A stretch of DNA of 31,449 bases from assembly GCA_023136725.1 (NCBI GenBank), contig JAGLQR010000001.1, positions 1-31,449 of the forward strand, written 5' to 3'. The DNA comes from Candidatus Aminicenantota bacterium. Lineage in GTDB: Bacteria > Acidobacteriota > Aminicenantia > UBA2199. Under the pieces are notes generated by a model, which was not told where the DNA came from, did no database searches, and saw only the letters and a list, made by a program, of their open reading frames with translations. A program made the translations under genes and the position numbers. Shown piece by piece: positions 1 to 7,563 of the stretch. Each line of letters starts with the position of its first letter. Position 1 is the stretch's first letter.

Positions 1-602
1 AAAAGGGAGAATTCCTTTTCCTGACTGGCGCATCAGGTGCCGGGAAATCTACATTTCTAAAAATGATATACAAGGAGGAAGTTCCTTCAAGAGGCCAGAT
101 TCTAATTAATTCTATGAATCTTAATCTCCTCCCTGACAATAAACTTTACAGATTAAGGAGAGATATCGGTATTGTTTTTCAGGATTTCAAACTTCTTGAT
201 AACCGGACAATATATGAAAATGTGGCAATCCCGCTTATAGCGAGGAACGAGAAGAAATCGATAGTTGATAAAATGGTTATCAATGCTCTCACTCTGGTTG
301 GCCTTACACATAGAAGAAACTACTTCCCTACTCATGTATCCGGTGGAGAGCAGCAACGTGTTGCAATAGCACGGGCAATAGTTGGAAATCCGAAGATAAT
401 AATTGCTGACGAGCCTACCGGGAACCTGGACACAGATCTTTCAATAAATATAATTAAAATATTTGAAAGGATTAATATAAACGGAATTACAGTCCTTATT
501 GCAACTCATGATAATAACATCCTTAAACTCTTCCCGAAAAGGGTCCTGCGGCTTGATAAAGGAATGCTGGTCTCAGATATTGGCATTGGTGGAATATCAT
601 GA
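1..602 (+). CDS. ftsE: Cell-division ABC transporter ATP-binding protein FtsE (5' end outside window)
   Basis: FtsE is the cytoplasmic ATPase of the FtsEX complex, which couples ATP hydrolysis to control of peptidoglycan hydrolases at the division site. The reading frame is open to the first base of the window, so the true start lies upstream. The Walker A motif GASGAGKST (bases 27-53) lies before the first in-window ATG at 63, so that ATG cannot be the start. Also visible are the Q-loop (VFQDF), the ABC signature VSGGEQQRVAIARA, Walker B (IIIADEPTGNLD) and the H-loop histidine (IATHD). About 200 of the usual 220 or so residues are present. The stop overlaps the ftsX start in an ATGA, so the two are translationally coupled. 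LolD/MacB-type ATPases share these motifs; the adjacent ftsX settles the call. Confidence 0.93.
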   Translation, partial: KGEFLFLTGASGAGKSTFLKMIYKEEVPSRGQILINSMNLNLLPDNKLYRLRRDIGIVFQDFKLLDNRTIYENVAIPLIARNEKKSIVDKMVINALTLVGLTHRRNYFPTHVSGGEQQRVAIARAIVGNPKIIIADEPTGNLDTDLSINIIKIFERININGITVLIATHDNNILKLFPKRVLRLDKGMLVSDIGIGGIS

Positions 603-1489
603 ACCTAATTAAAACTGCTATTATAAATTCAGTTATAAATATCCTGAGAAATAAAGTTATAAATATATTATCTCTCGGAATAATCGCATTTACACTTCTT
701 ATTTTTGGAATTTTCAATTACCTGTCTCTGAATATTGAAAATTTCACTCAGAATTTTTCGAAGAATATTGTTGCGATTTTCTATTTTAACGAAGGTGTCG
801 AAAAGAAATTGATAGATGATCTTACAGAGAGGCTTGACAACAATGTTCTGGTAGAAAGTGTTATATACTTTTCCGAGAATCAGAGTGAGATCCAGTTCAC
901 CAGAGAATTCCCGGAGCTTAAATACATTCTTAATGAATTCAAATCCTCCCCCTTCCCCTCTTCAATCGAGTTAAAGTTCAAGGAAAAAAATAAAAATACC
1001 AAGATCACATCTCTTATTGAAGAGGTAGGAAAACTAAGCATAGTTGAAAGTAAACAGGTAAACCTCGATTGGGCTGAGAAGATAACAACCCTGAGTAGAT
1101 TTATCACTATTGCCGGGATATTTCTAAGCAGTATTCTGATATTTATTTCAATCTTTATAATTTTCAATATTATTAAGATCAATATCTATTATAGAAAAGA
1201 GGAGATATCCATACTCAGGCTTGTGGGAGCAACTGACTGGTATATCAGAATTCCTTTCCTCATCGAAGGAGGAATCCTGGGGTTTTTCGGAAGTATATTC
1301 GCTTCGATTATTTTATTCACTTTATTGAAGTTAATTCCGATCTATGCAAGATCTGTTATTGAGCTTTCAAAAGGAGTTCTGAGTTTTGATTTTATTCCCG
1401 TCTCCATCTTCATAAAATTAATAATACTGGGAACATCAATTGGATTTTTCTCTTCTCTATTCTCTATAAGAAAATTTCTCAGGAACTAA
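599..1489 (+). CDS. ftsX: Cell-division membrane protein FtsX
   Basis: FtsX is the permease-like partner of FtsE. It transports nothing; its extracytoplasmic domain passes a conformational signal to periplasmic hydrolases or their activators. The 296 residues show the FtsX layout: a short N-terminal tail, TM1 at about 20-43, an extracytoplasmic domain at about 44-165, then TM2 (about 166-192), TM3 (about 221-246) and TM4 (about 266-290). Between TM2 and TM3 lies the conserved coupling segment EEISILRLVGATDWYIRIPF, which contacts FtsE. The length is typical. It overlaps ftsE by 4 nt. No EnvC-type activator or NlpC/P60 hydrolase gene follows; the next gene is convergent ricT, so the partner hydrolase must be encoded elsewhere. 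Confidence 0.93.
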   Translation: MNLIKTAIINSVINILRNKVINILSLGIIAFTLLIFGIFNYLSLNIENFTQNFSKNIVAIFYFNEGVEKKLIDDLTERLDNNVLVESVIYFSENQSEIQFTREFPELKYILNEFKSSPFPSSIELKFKEKNKNTKITSLIEEVGKLSIVESKQVNLDWAEKITTLSRFITIAGIFLSSILIFISIFIIFNIIKINIYYRKEEISILRLVGATDWYIRIPFLIEGGILGFFGSIFASIILFTLLKLIPIYARSVIELSKGVLSFDFIPVSIFIKLIILGTSIGFFSSLFSIRKFLRN

Positions 1490-1510
1490 TTAGTTATAAT
1501 AAAAAAGATC

Positions 1511-2257
1511 TTACTTTCTTGGTTTTTTGGAAACTGACATATCCTGCTCTTCATCATAGCCGACGAGTTCATCCTTATCTTCGATATATACTCTTCCGCC
1601 ATGATCATCTTCATAAGAAAGACAACACATCAGCCTTCCGCATTGTCCTGAGATTTTTAGTGGATTCATACTCAGATTCTGCTTTTTTGCCATTTGAAGT
1701 GTTATAGGTTCAATGTTGGATAAAAACGTCTTACAACATAATTGACGGCCGCATATTCCAAGGCCACCTATTATCTTTGTCTCATCCCTGATCCCGATCT
1801 GTTTCATTTCAATCCGCATTTTTATCTTTTTTGCCAGATCTTTGACCAGATCCCTGAAATCAATCCTCCCTTCAGAGGTGAAAAAAAACACTGCCTTTTT
1901 TTCGTTTGTTACAAATGCCACTTTAACAAGCTTTATCGGGATCTCTCTCTCTTTTATTTTTAATCTACAAAAAGAGAACGCATCTTTCTCAGATTCTCTT
2001 TTTTTAGAAAACTCCTCGAGGTCTCGTTCCCCGGCAATTCTTAGTATTTCTGGTATTAATACAACTTTTCTAAGGCAATTGAATTTGTCACCGAATGATT
2101 TGATAACCTTCCCTACTTCCTCACCGAATAGCGAATCTACCATTACAAGATCATTTGGTTTGATATTCGAATTCTTGGTTTTGTAGTGCTTTATATCCTT
2201 TCTGTCCTTAATGCTGACCGTCAGTACCCTGAACTCGGCTTTATTCATTTCAGACAT
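1511..2257 (-). CDS. ricT: PSP1-domain protein RicT/YaaT
   Basis: This is a PSP1-family protein related to Bacillus RicT (YaaT), which with RicA and RicF forms an iron-sulfur complex affecting RNase Y mRNA processing and developmental phosphorelays. The cysteine-rich signature is present: CGRQLCC, then about 30 residues later GQCGRLMCCLSYE. The frame can be read back to a TTG at 2275, but that lies well inside holB and has no ribosome-binding site. The ATG at 2257 (MSEMNKAEF) and the ATG at 2248 just past the holB stop are better starts; 2257 is chosen, giving 248 aa. It overlaps the end of holB by 8 nt. The holB-ricT pairing matches the Bacillus holB-yaaT order. RicA and RicF genes are not in the window. 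Confidence 0.88.
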   Translation of the reverse strand: MSEMNKAEFRVLTVSIKDRKDIKHYKTKNSNIKPNDLVMVDSLFGEEVGKVIKSFGDKFNCLRKVVLIPEILRIAGERDLEEFSKKRESEKDAFSFCRLKIKEREIPIKLVKVAFVTNEKKAVFFFTSEGRIDFRDLVKDLAKKIKMRIEMKQIGIRDETKIIGGLGICGRQLCCKTFLSNIEPITLQMAKKQNLSMNPLKISGQCGRLMCCLSYEDDHGGRVYIEDKDELVGYDEEQDMSVSKKPRK

Positions 2258-3233
2258 AGCTATTGATAAATTCAAGGATAAGGATCTTACTATTAAGATT
2301 CCGTTTGATATCTCTTTGTAAAAATTCCATTCTTCTTATTAAGTAGAGTATTTTTTCAAGTGTTATATATTTCTGAAGCTCGAACAATTTTTCACTAAAA
2401 TCAACATTTATCAGAAATTCTTTCTTTAACTCTATTTTGATAATCATTATATCCCTTAACATTAAAGAAATCAAATTAATCATTTCTACAAATGAATCGA
2501 TAAATACTGACCTGCTTCTGCTCTGATCTGAAAGTGCAAGAAGAACCTCATCAATTTGCTTTTTTTTTAACAGTTTTTCAAGAATTTCAAGATAACGTGA
2601 TCTCTTGTTCTGAAGGGAATAGAAATCCTCCTTAAGAACATTATCAATACTTGATCTGCTGATCGATGCTAAAAGATCAGCTTTCTCATTGTCATAACCC
2701 ATTTTGATCAGGTGGTCATGTATCTCTTTTCTCGTAGGGGAATAAAAATTCAACATCTGGCACCTCGACCTGATCGTTGGAAGTAGTTGTGACTTATTCC
2801 TGGTCAGTAAAATAAATATTGTTGAATCGGATGGCTCTTCGAGAACTTTAAGAAAAGAGTTTGAAGAGCTTTCATTCATTTTGTTTGCATCAGACATAAT
2901 AAAGATCTTTTTATCTGATATCATTGGCCTTTTATAATTCTCCTCAATAAGTTCAAGGACCTGGTCTTTTTTATAGAATTGGCCGTCAGGGAAAAGATAT
3001 ATCACATCTGGAAATATTGTTTTATTTATATCAATGCAATGGTCACAGGAATCACAGAAATCATCTTTATTCCTTTCACAATTCACAGATTTAGCAAAGC
3101 CCAGAGCTAAATCGGACAGATTTGCACTTTGGGGACCTGAAAAAATCATACTATAGGGAATTCTTTCTTTATCCAGATAGTTTTTTAAAATCTGTTTTAT
3201 TTTGTTATTCCCAACTATATCTGTAAAAGGCAT
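2250..3233 (-). CDS. holB: DNA polymerase III delta' subunit
   Basis: Delta' is a clamp-loader subunit that helps DnaX and HolA load the beta clamp during replication. The protein is 327 aa. The N-terminal AAA+ domain has a degenerate P-loop (SGPQSANLSD, about 32-41) without the lysine needed for ATP binding, as is usual for delta'. A zinc module is visible (C52 with C60, C63 and C66). The sensor-1 SRC motif at about 156-158 is kept; in the clamp loader this residue set supplies the arginine finger. The C-terminal half is helical, as expected for the collar domain. ricT follows with a short overlap. The start at 3233 has only a weak ribosome-binding site (GTGAG). Confidence 0.92.
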   Translation of the reverse strand: MPFTDIVGNNKIKQILKNYLDKERIPYSMIFSGPQSANLSDLALGFAKSVNCERNKDDFCDSCDHCIDINKTIFPDVIYLFPDGQFYKKDQVLELIEENYKRPMISDKKIFIMSDANKMNESSSNSFLKVLEEPSDSTIFILLTRNKSQLLPTIRSRCQMLNFYSPTRKEIHDHLIKMGYDNEKADLLASISRSSIDNVLKEDFYSLQNKRSRYLEILEKLLKKKQIDEVLLALSDQSRSRSVFIDSFVEMINLISLMLRDIMIIKIELKKEFLINVDFSEKLFELQKYITLEKILYLIRRMEFLQRDIKRNLNSKILILEFINSYV

Positions 3234-3259
3234 TTGTTTTTTCTCACTTTTGTTCTTAA

Positions 3260-3265
3260 ATTATA
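3260..3265 (-). promoter_or_regulatory. Candidate -10 box for holB-ricT
   Basis: A perfect TATAAT lies on the minus strand 26 nt before the holB ATG. No good -35 is found 16-18 bp upstream, so this is only a likely -10 element. Confidence 0.4.
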
Positions 3266-3355
3266 CTAACATAATTAAACAGGAAATATAATATCTGTAT
3301 TGATACTTTTAAAGCTTCGTTGATAATAAATCCTCTCCATCCATAATTGATCAAT

Positions 3356-3384
3356 TTGACTAAGATCGGAAAAGATAATAGAAT
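3356..3384 (+). promoter_or_regulatory. Sigma-70-type promoter of the hslVU operon
   Basis: TTGACT (3356-3361), a 17-bp spacer, then TAGAAT (3379-3384). Only 6 nt separate the -10 from the hslV ATG at 3391, so transcription should begin at or next to the start codon. No Shine-Dalgarno sequence precedes the gene, which fits a leaderless mRNA. Confidence 0.72.
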
Positions 3385-3390
3385 TATTCT

Positions 3391-3927
3391 ATGAAAAATC
3401 AGATAAAAAGTACTACAGTCATATGTGTAAAACATAAAAATAAAGTTGTGATCGGGGCAGATGGCCAGGTATCCTTTGGCAATACAGTTCTTAAACACGG
3501 AGCTAAAAAAATCAGAAGGCTTTACAACGGTAGCGTCCTTGCGGGATTTGCAGGTTCCACATCAGATGCTTTTTCTCTTTTTCAGAGATTTGAAGGAAAG
3601 CTTGAGGAATACAATGGAAATCTTTCAAGGGCATCAATAGAGTTATCAAAAGAATGGAGAACCGATAAGATCCTGAGGCGCCTGGAAGCAATGCTGATAG
3701 TTGCCGACAAGGAAAAACTATTTATCCTTTCCGGTTCAGGTGATATAATTGAACCGGATGAGGATATACTTGCTATCGGATCAGGTGGTCCTTATGCGCA
3801 ATCAGCTGCTATCGCATTGAAAAGATTTTCTGATCTTGGAGCAAAAGATATCATAGAAAAATCACTTCAAATAGCTTCTGATCTATGTATCTATACCAAC
3901 TCTATATTCACAATAGAGGAGTTATAA
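3391..3927 (+). CDS. hslV: ATP-dependent protease proteolytic subunit HslV
   Basis: HslV is the threonine peptidase of the cytoplasmic HslUV (ClpYQ) protease, a double-hexamer chamber fed by the HslU unfoldase. The 178-aa product carries the family landmarks: TTVICV at the mature N-terminus, GADGQVSFGNTVLK, AGFAGSTSDAF, the EWRTDK...RRLEA block, GSGGPYA and the final ICIYTN...IEEL. The catalytic Thr is preceded by seven residues (MKNQIKS), so a short propeptide must be removed to expose it, rather than Met alone as in E. coli. The stop overlaps the hslU start by one base. A strong promoter lies directly against the start codon with no Shine-Dalgarno, suggesting leaderless translation. Confidence 0.96.
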   Translation: MKNQIKSTTVICVKHKNKVVIGADGQVSFGNTVLKHGAKKIRRLYNGSVLAGFAGSTSDAFSLFQRFEGKLEEYNGNLSRASIELSKEWRTDKILRRLEAMLIVADKEKLFILSGSGDIIEPDEDILAIGSGGPYAQSAAIALKRFSDLGAKDIIEKSLQIASDLCIYTNSIFTIEEL

Positions 3928-5309
3928 TGTCAATCGAAAATGAAAAGGGTAAGATGAGCCTTACCCCCAAGGAAATAGTTAAAAGCCTTGATATATATAT
4001 AATCGGACAGAAAAATGCAAAAAAATCTGTCGCAATCGCACTGAGGAACAGATATAGAAGGAAACAATTGCCTAAGGATATAGCCGACGATATTATACCT
4101 AAGAATATTTTAATGATAGGCCCTACAGGTGTCGGAAAAACAGAGATCGCAAGACGACTTTCAAAACTGACAAGCTCACCCTTCATTAAGATCGAAGCAT
4201 CCAAATTCACTGAAGTCGGTTATGTAGGAAGAGATGTTGAATCAATAATCAGAGATCTGGTAAGAATTTCAATTGATCTTGTTAAAGTTGAAAAAATGTC
4301 TCAGAATGAAGATAAGGCCAAAAAAAATGCTGAGGAAAAAATACTCTCTATTCTGCTCCCACCACCAAAGAAAGTGAAGGGCCCGGCAGGAGAATTGGAT
4401 ATCGAAGATGATAGCCAGGAACAAACAAGGGAAAAACTGAGAAAATTATATGAAGATGGAAAACTTGATGACAGAATAGTTGAAGTAACTGTTAAATCCG
4501 GCGGTTCTACACCTTTCGAAATATTCTCCTCGTCAGGAGTTGAAGAGATTGGAATTTCGATCGGCGAGATGATGCCGAATATGTTTGGCGGGTCAAAATC
4601 AAAAAAGAGAAAGATGACCATCAAAGAAGCTTATGAATATTTCTTTAATGAGGAACAGAACAGGCTTCTGGATATGGATGAAGTTTCAAAAATTGCAATT
4701 GATAGAACCGAACAGATGGGTATAGTATTCCTGGATGAGATAGATAAGATCGCAGGACGTGAAGGAAGCGGTGGTGGTGGAGGTCCAATGGTGTCACGTG
4801 AAGGGGTTCAGAGAGATCTTTTACCTATAATCGAGGGGACTACGGTTAATACCAGACACGGAATGGTTAAAACTGACCATGTTCTGTTCATTGGTGCAGG
4901 TGCATTTCATGTCACAAAACCATCGGACCTTATCCCGGAACTTCAAGGTAGATTTCCGATCAGAGTCGAACTTGATTCATTATCAAAAGATGATTTTGTC
5001 AAAATTCTTAATGAACCTAAAAATGCTCTCACTAAACAATATACTGCACTCATCGGTACTGAAGGAATTGAGATAGAATTTACCGATGATTCAATTCATG
5101 AGATTGCCCAGATCGCGGAAGACCTGAATTCATCTGCTGAGAATATCGGCGCAAGGCGACTTCATACCATAATGGAGAAAGTGATGGAGGATATATCTTT
5201 CGAAGCCTCTGATGTCGGTGCTGGAAAAGTAAAAATTGATAAAAAATATGTCATAGATAAAGTGAAGGATATTGCGGAAGATACAGATTTGAGTAAATAT
5301 ATTCTTTAA
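3927..5309 (+). CDS. hslU: ATP-dependent protease ATPase subunit HslU
   Basis: HslU is the AAA+ unfoldase of HslUV; it recognises substrates and threads them into HslV. The product is 460 aa. Visible parts are Walker A GPTGVGKT (65-72), the pore loop GYVG (98-101), the charged intermediate (I) domain at about 110-245, Walker B VFLDEID (267-273), a sensor/arginine region around LQGRFPIRVEL, and the C-terminal tail DLSKYIL that inserts into HslV. The start at 3927 is chosen because GAGGAG sits 5 nt upstream; the frame is also open to 3885, but that would overlap hslV for no reason. It overlaps hslV by one base, which is the standard operon. Confidence 0.97.
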   Translation: MSIENEKGKMSLTPKEIVKSLDIYIIGQKNAKKSVAIALRNRYRRKQLPKDIADDIIPKNILMIGPTGVGKTEIARRLSKLTSSPFIKIEASKFTEVGYVGRDVESIIRDLVRISIDLVKVEKMSQNEDKAKKNAEEKILSILLPPPKKVKGPAGELDIEDDSQEQTREKLRKLYEDGKLDDRIVEVTVKSGGSTPFEIFSSSGVEEIGISIGEMMPNMFGGSKSKKRKMTIKEAYEYFFNEEQNRLLDMDEVSKIAIDRTEQMGIVFLDEIDKIAGREGSGGGGGPMVSREGVQRDLLPIIEGTTVNTRHGMVKTDHVLFIGAGAFHVTKPSDLIPELQGRFPIRVELDSLSKDDFVKILNEPKNALTKQYTALIGTEGIEIEFTDDSIHEIAQIAEDLNSSAENIGARRLHTIMEKVMEDISFEASDVGAGKVKIDKKYVIDKVKDIAEDTDLSKYIL

Positions 5310-5329
5310 TGTTTTGTAAGAGGTATAAA

Positions 5330-6421
5330 ATGAACACAAAAATCATATCAAAAATTTCGTTAATATTGCTTATTTTTTCTTTTATTATCCTGAACAGCTG
5401 CGGGAAAAGAGGGCCTCTTAAATTGGACCCTCAGATATTTCCTGCAAAAATAAAAGATCTCACTGTAATTCAGGTTGGAAACAATCTTAAGTTCCAATGG
5501 AAATTCCCCGAATTTTTAAAAGATAATAAGACTGTACTGGATATTTCCCTGATAAAAAAAATATATTTTTATTACTCTGAAAGGCATGTAGCTTCTATTA
5601 GTGGAAAAAGGACTAATGTATCAGATATTTTCATTAAGAAGGGACGCTTATTGAAGAAAACGGATATTCAGCAAATACTAAGTAATAATGGAGAATACTA
5701 TTTTATTTTTCCGGACATATCCGGAAAGTTTTTAAATAAAAAGATCTTTACGGCTCTGTATTATAGTTATAATAAATTATCTTCATCACTTTCAGAAATA
5801 AACGAGATAAAAATAATGTTACCGGTTAAACCGGTTCGGGATCTTTCCCTTATTAATGAGAATAAAGTTATTAAACTCAAATGGGCAAGGCCTGTTACAA
5901 AAACTAAAAAAAGAAAATCACCTGAGATCGCCGGCTTCAATATCTTCAGGAAAATAGAGATAGAAGACGAAAAAAAAGGTACCTCTTTCGTGAAACTGAA
6001 CAGAGATATAGTATTAAAAGAGTATTTTGAAGATAAGGACACAGGACAGAGTGGAAAACACAATTATTACATATCTGTGGTAGTTAGTGATTCGAATATA
6101 AGCGAAAAATCCAATATTGTATCTGTTAATATAAAAGATATCTTCCCTCCCGAAATACCTCGGAATATTCTCATTTTTAAAAGTTCAAATGGTCTTATGT
6201 TAAGTTGGAGGAAAGTCAGTGATAAAGATCTTTCACATTATAAGATTTATAGAAAATCGGGCAACGAAACTGATTTCAAAGTACTCAATACTAAAATAAT
6301 TGAAAATAAATTTATGGATGATAAAGTTGATAAAGGTGTAAATTACAGTTACTACATTACTTCGGTCGATAACAATGGTAACGAGAGTGATAATTCAGAA
6401 AGCCAGTCCGAATTATTCTAG
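5330..6421 (+). CDS. Lipoprotein with LptM-like N-terminus and fibronectin type III domains
   Basis: This is a predicted lipoprotein of 363 aa. A signal peptide of about 23 residues ends in a lipobox (LNSC, Cys24). The first mature residues CGKRGPLKLDP resemble the CGxKGPL signature of the small outer-membrane lipoprotein LptM (YifL), known from proteobacteria to stabilise the LptD-LptE translocon. The rest looks like about three FN3-type beta domains: roughly 30-165, 170-268 (LKWARP...GFNIFRK...YYISVVV) and 270-363 (LSWRKV...YKIYRK...YSYYITSVDNNGNES). FN3 domains normally act in protein or carbohydrate contacts. The start is set at 5330 because AAGAGG lies 6 nt upstream; the ATG at 5309 overlaps the hslU stop and would bury the signal peptide. 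The LptM link is inferred from the motif only. Confidence 0.72.
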   Translation: MNTKIISKISLILLIFSFIILNSCGKRGPLKLDPQIFPAKIKDLTVIQVGNNLKFQWKFPEFLKDNKTVLDISLIKKIYFYYSERHVASISGKRTNVSDIFIKKGRLLKKTDIQQILSNNGEYYFIFPDISGKFLNKKIFTALYYSYNKLSSSLSEINEIKIMLPVKPVRDLSLINENKVIKLKWARPVTKTKKRKSPEIAGFNIFRKIEIEDEKKGTSFVKLNRDIVLKEYFEDKDTGQSGKHNYYISVVVSDSNISEKSNIVSVNIKDIFPPEIPRNILIFKSSNGLMLSWRKVSDKDLSHYKIYRKSGNETDFKVLNTKIIENKFMDDKVDKGVNYSYYITSVDNNGNESDNSESQSELF

Positions 6422-7563
6422 TGCCGAAAGTTGTAATTATTAAATGCGATTCTTATGATCACTCAAGAGTTCTCGATTCTCTAAAAAGGGGTATCGATCT
6501 TCTAGGGGGAATTTCAGCCCTTTTTTCACCCGGAGAGAAGATATTGATCAAACCAAATATCCTCGCCGGAGATCATCCTGACAAAAATGTAACAACCCAT
6601 CCTGCTGTATTAGCAGGCTTAGCAGATATTTTTCAGGGAAATGATTATTTATTATCTTATGGAGATTCACCCGGTTTCGGCAGTTTGAAGAGAGCAGCTG
6701 AAAGAGCGGGCATTAAAAGGGTATTTGATGATAGAGGTATCGAGGCGGGTGATTTTGAGACGATCGTAAATGTCTCTTTTCAAGAGGGAGTTATTTTAAA
6801 AAATATTCCTTTGGCGAAAGGTGTAACTTCTTCAGATGCAATCATTAGTGTCAGTAAGATGAAAGCTCACGGTTTTACCAGGATCACCGGAGCTGTAAAA
6901 AATCAATTCGGATGTTTACCAGGTTTGATAAAGGGTGAATTCCATGTAAAGATGCCTGATATCATAGATTTTTCTAAAGTCCTTCATGATATAAATAATT
7001 TGGTTAAACCAAGACTCTTTATTATGGATGGAATAATAGCAATGGAAGGAAACGGCCCCCGTGGTGGAAACAACATCAAAATGAATACACTTCTTTTCTC
7101 AACTGACCCGATAGCACTTGATATGGTATTTTGCAAACTTGTCGATCTTAATCCTGAATTTGTCCCCACAATGAGATCTTGTACAAACGAAGATCTTATG
7201 GTCTATACACACGATGATATTGAATTAGCAGGAGACAAAATAGATGATCTTATTAATTCTAAATTCAATGTTACACGTAAAAAGTTCGAAAGATTTGCAT
7301 CTGCCGGAAGTTTTCCCACTTTTCTTAAGAACCTGATCTCACCAAAGCCTGTTATAGATTACAATACGTGTAAGAACTGCGGAAAATGTGTTCTTCAATG
7401 TCCTACTGATCCGAAATCTCTTAATTGGGTAGATGCTGGAGATTTCCCCTACCCTGTCTATGATTATAAATCCTGTATAAGATGCTATTGCTGCCAGGAA
7501 ATGTGCCCGCACAATTCAATTTCCATAAAAACGCCCCTGCTAGGTAAACTTATAAGAAGGTAA
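6421..7563 (+). CDS. DUF362 domain protein with C-terminal 2[4Fe-4S] ferredoxin domain
   Basis: A 380-aa protein. Residues 1 to about 290 match the DUF362 family (KILIKPNILAGDHPDKNVTTHP; GDSPGFGSLKRAA; ISVSKMKAHGFTRITGAVKNQFG), whose function is not settled. The C-terminus holds two clusters of ferredoxin type: CKNCGKCVLQCP, and CIRCYCCQEMCP, which has one extra Cys. It is probably a cytoplasmic redox protein, as no signal peptide or membrane segment is visible. It starts with GTG, sharing one base with the stop of the lipoprotein gene, and is the last gene of the hslVU operon. The stop codon directly abuts the stop of the convergent peptidase gene. Family assignment is good; the reaction is unknown. 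Confidence 0.85.
   Translation: MPKVVIIKCDSYDHSRVLDSLKRGIDLLGGISALFSPGEKILIKPNILAGDHPDKNVTTHPAVLAGLADIFQGNDYLLSYGDSPGFGSLKRAAERAGIKRVFDDRGIEAGDFETIVNVSFQEGVILKNIPLAKGVTSSDAIISVSKMKAHGFTRITGAVKNQFGCLPGLIKGEFHVKMPDIIDFSKVLHDINNLVKPRLFIMDGIIAMEGNGPRGGNNIKMNTLLFSTDPIALDMVFCKLVDLNPEFVPTMRSCTNEDLMVYTHDDIELAGDKIDDLINSKFNVTRKKFERFASAGSFPTFLKNLISPKPVIDYNTCKNCGKCVLQCPTDPKSLNWVDAGDFPYPVYDYKSCIRCYCCQEMCPHNSISIKTPLLGKLIRR

Noticed and set aside
63..602. Complete ftsE starting at the ATG at 63
   Set aside because: The frame is open to base 3, and the Walker A motif is encoded at 27-53, before that ATG. The gene is cut by the window edge.
3885..3929. hslU start at 3885
   Set aside because: It lies inside hslV with no ribosome-binding site, whereas GAGGAG stands 5 nt before the ATG at 3927, which gives the usual HslU N-terminus.
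4301..4624. Open frame of 107 codons opposite hslU
   Set aside because: It is the complement of the charged HslU I domain and has serine-rich, low-complexity content typical of antisense frames.
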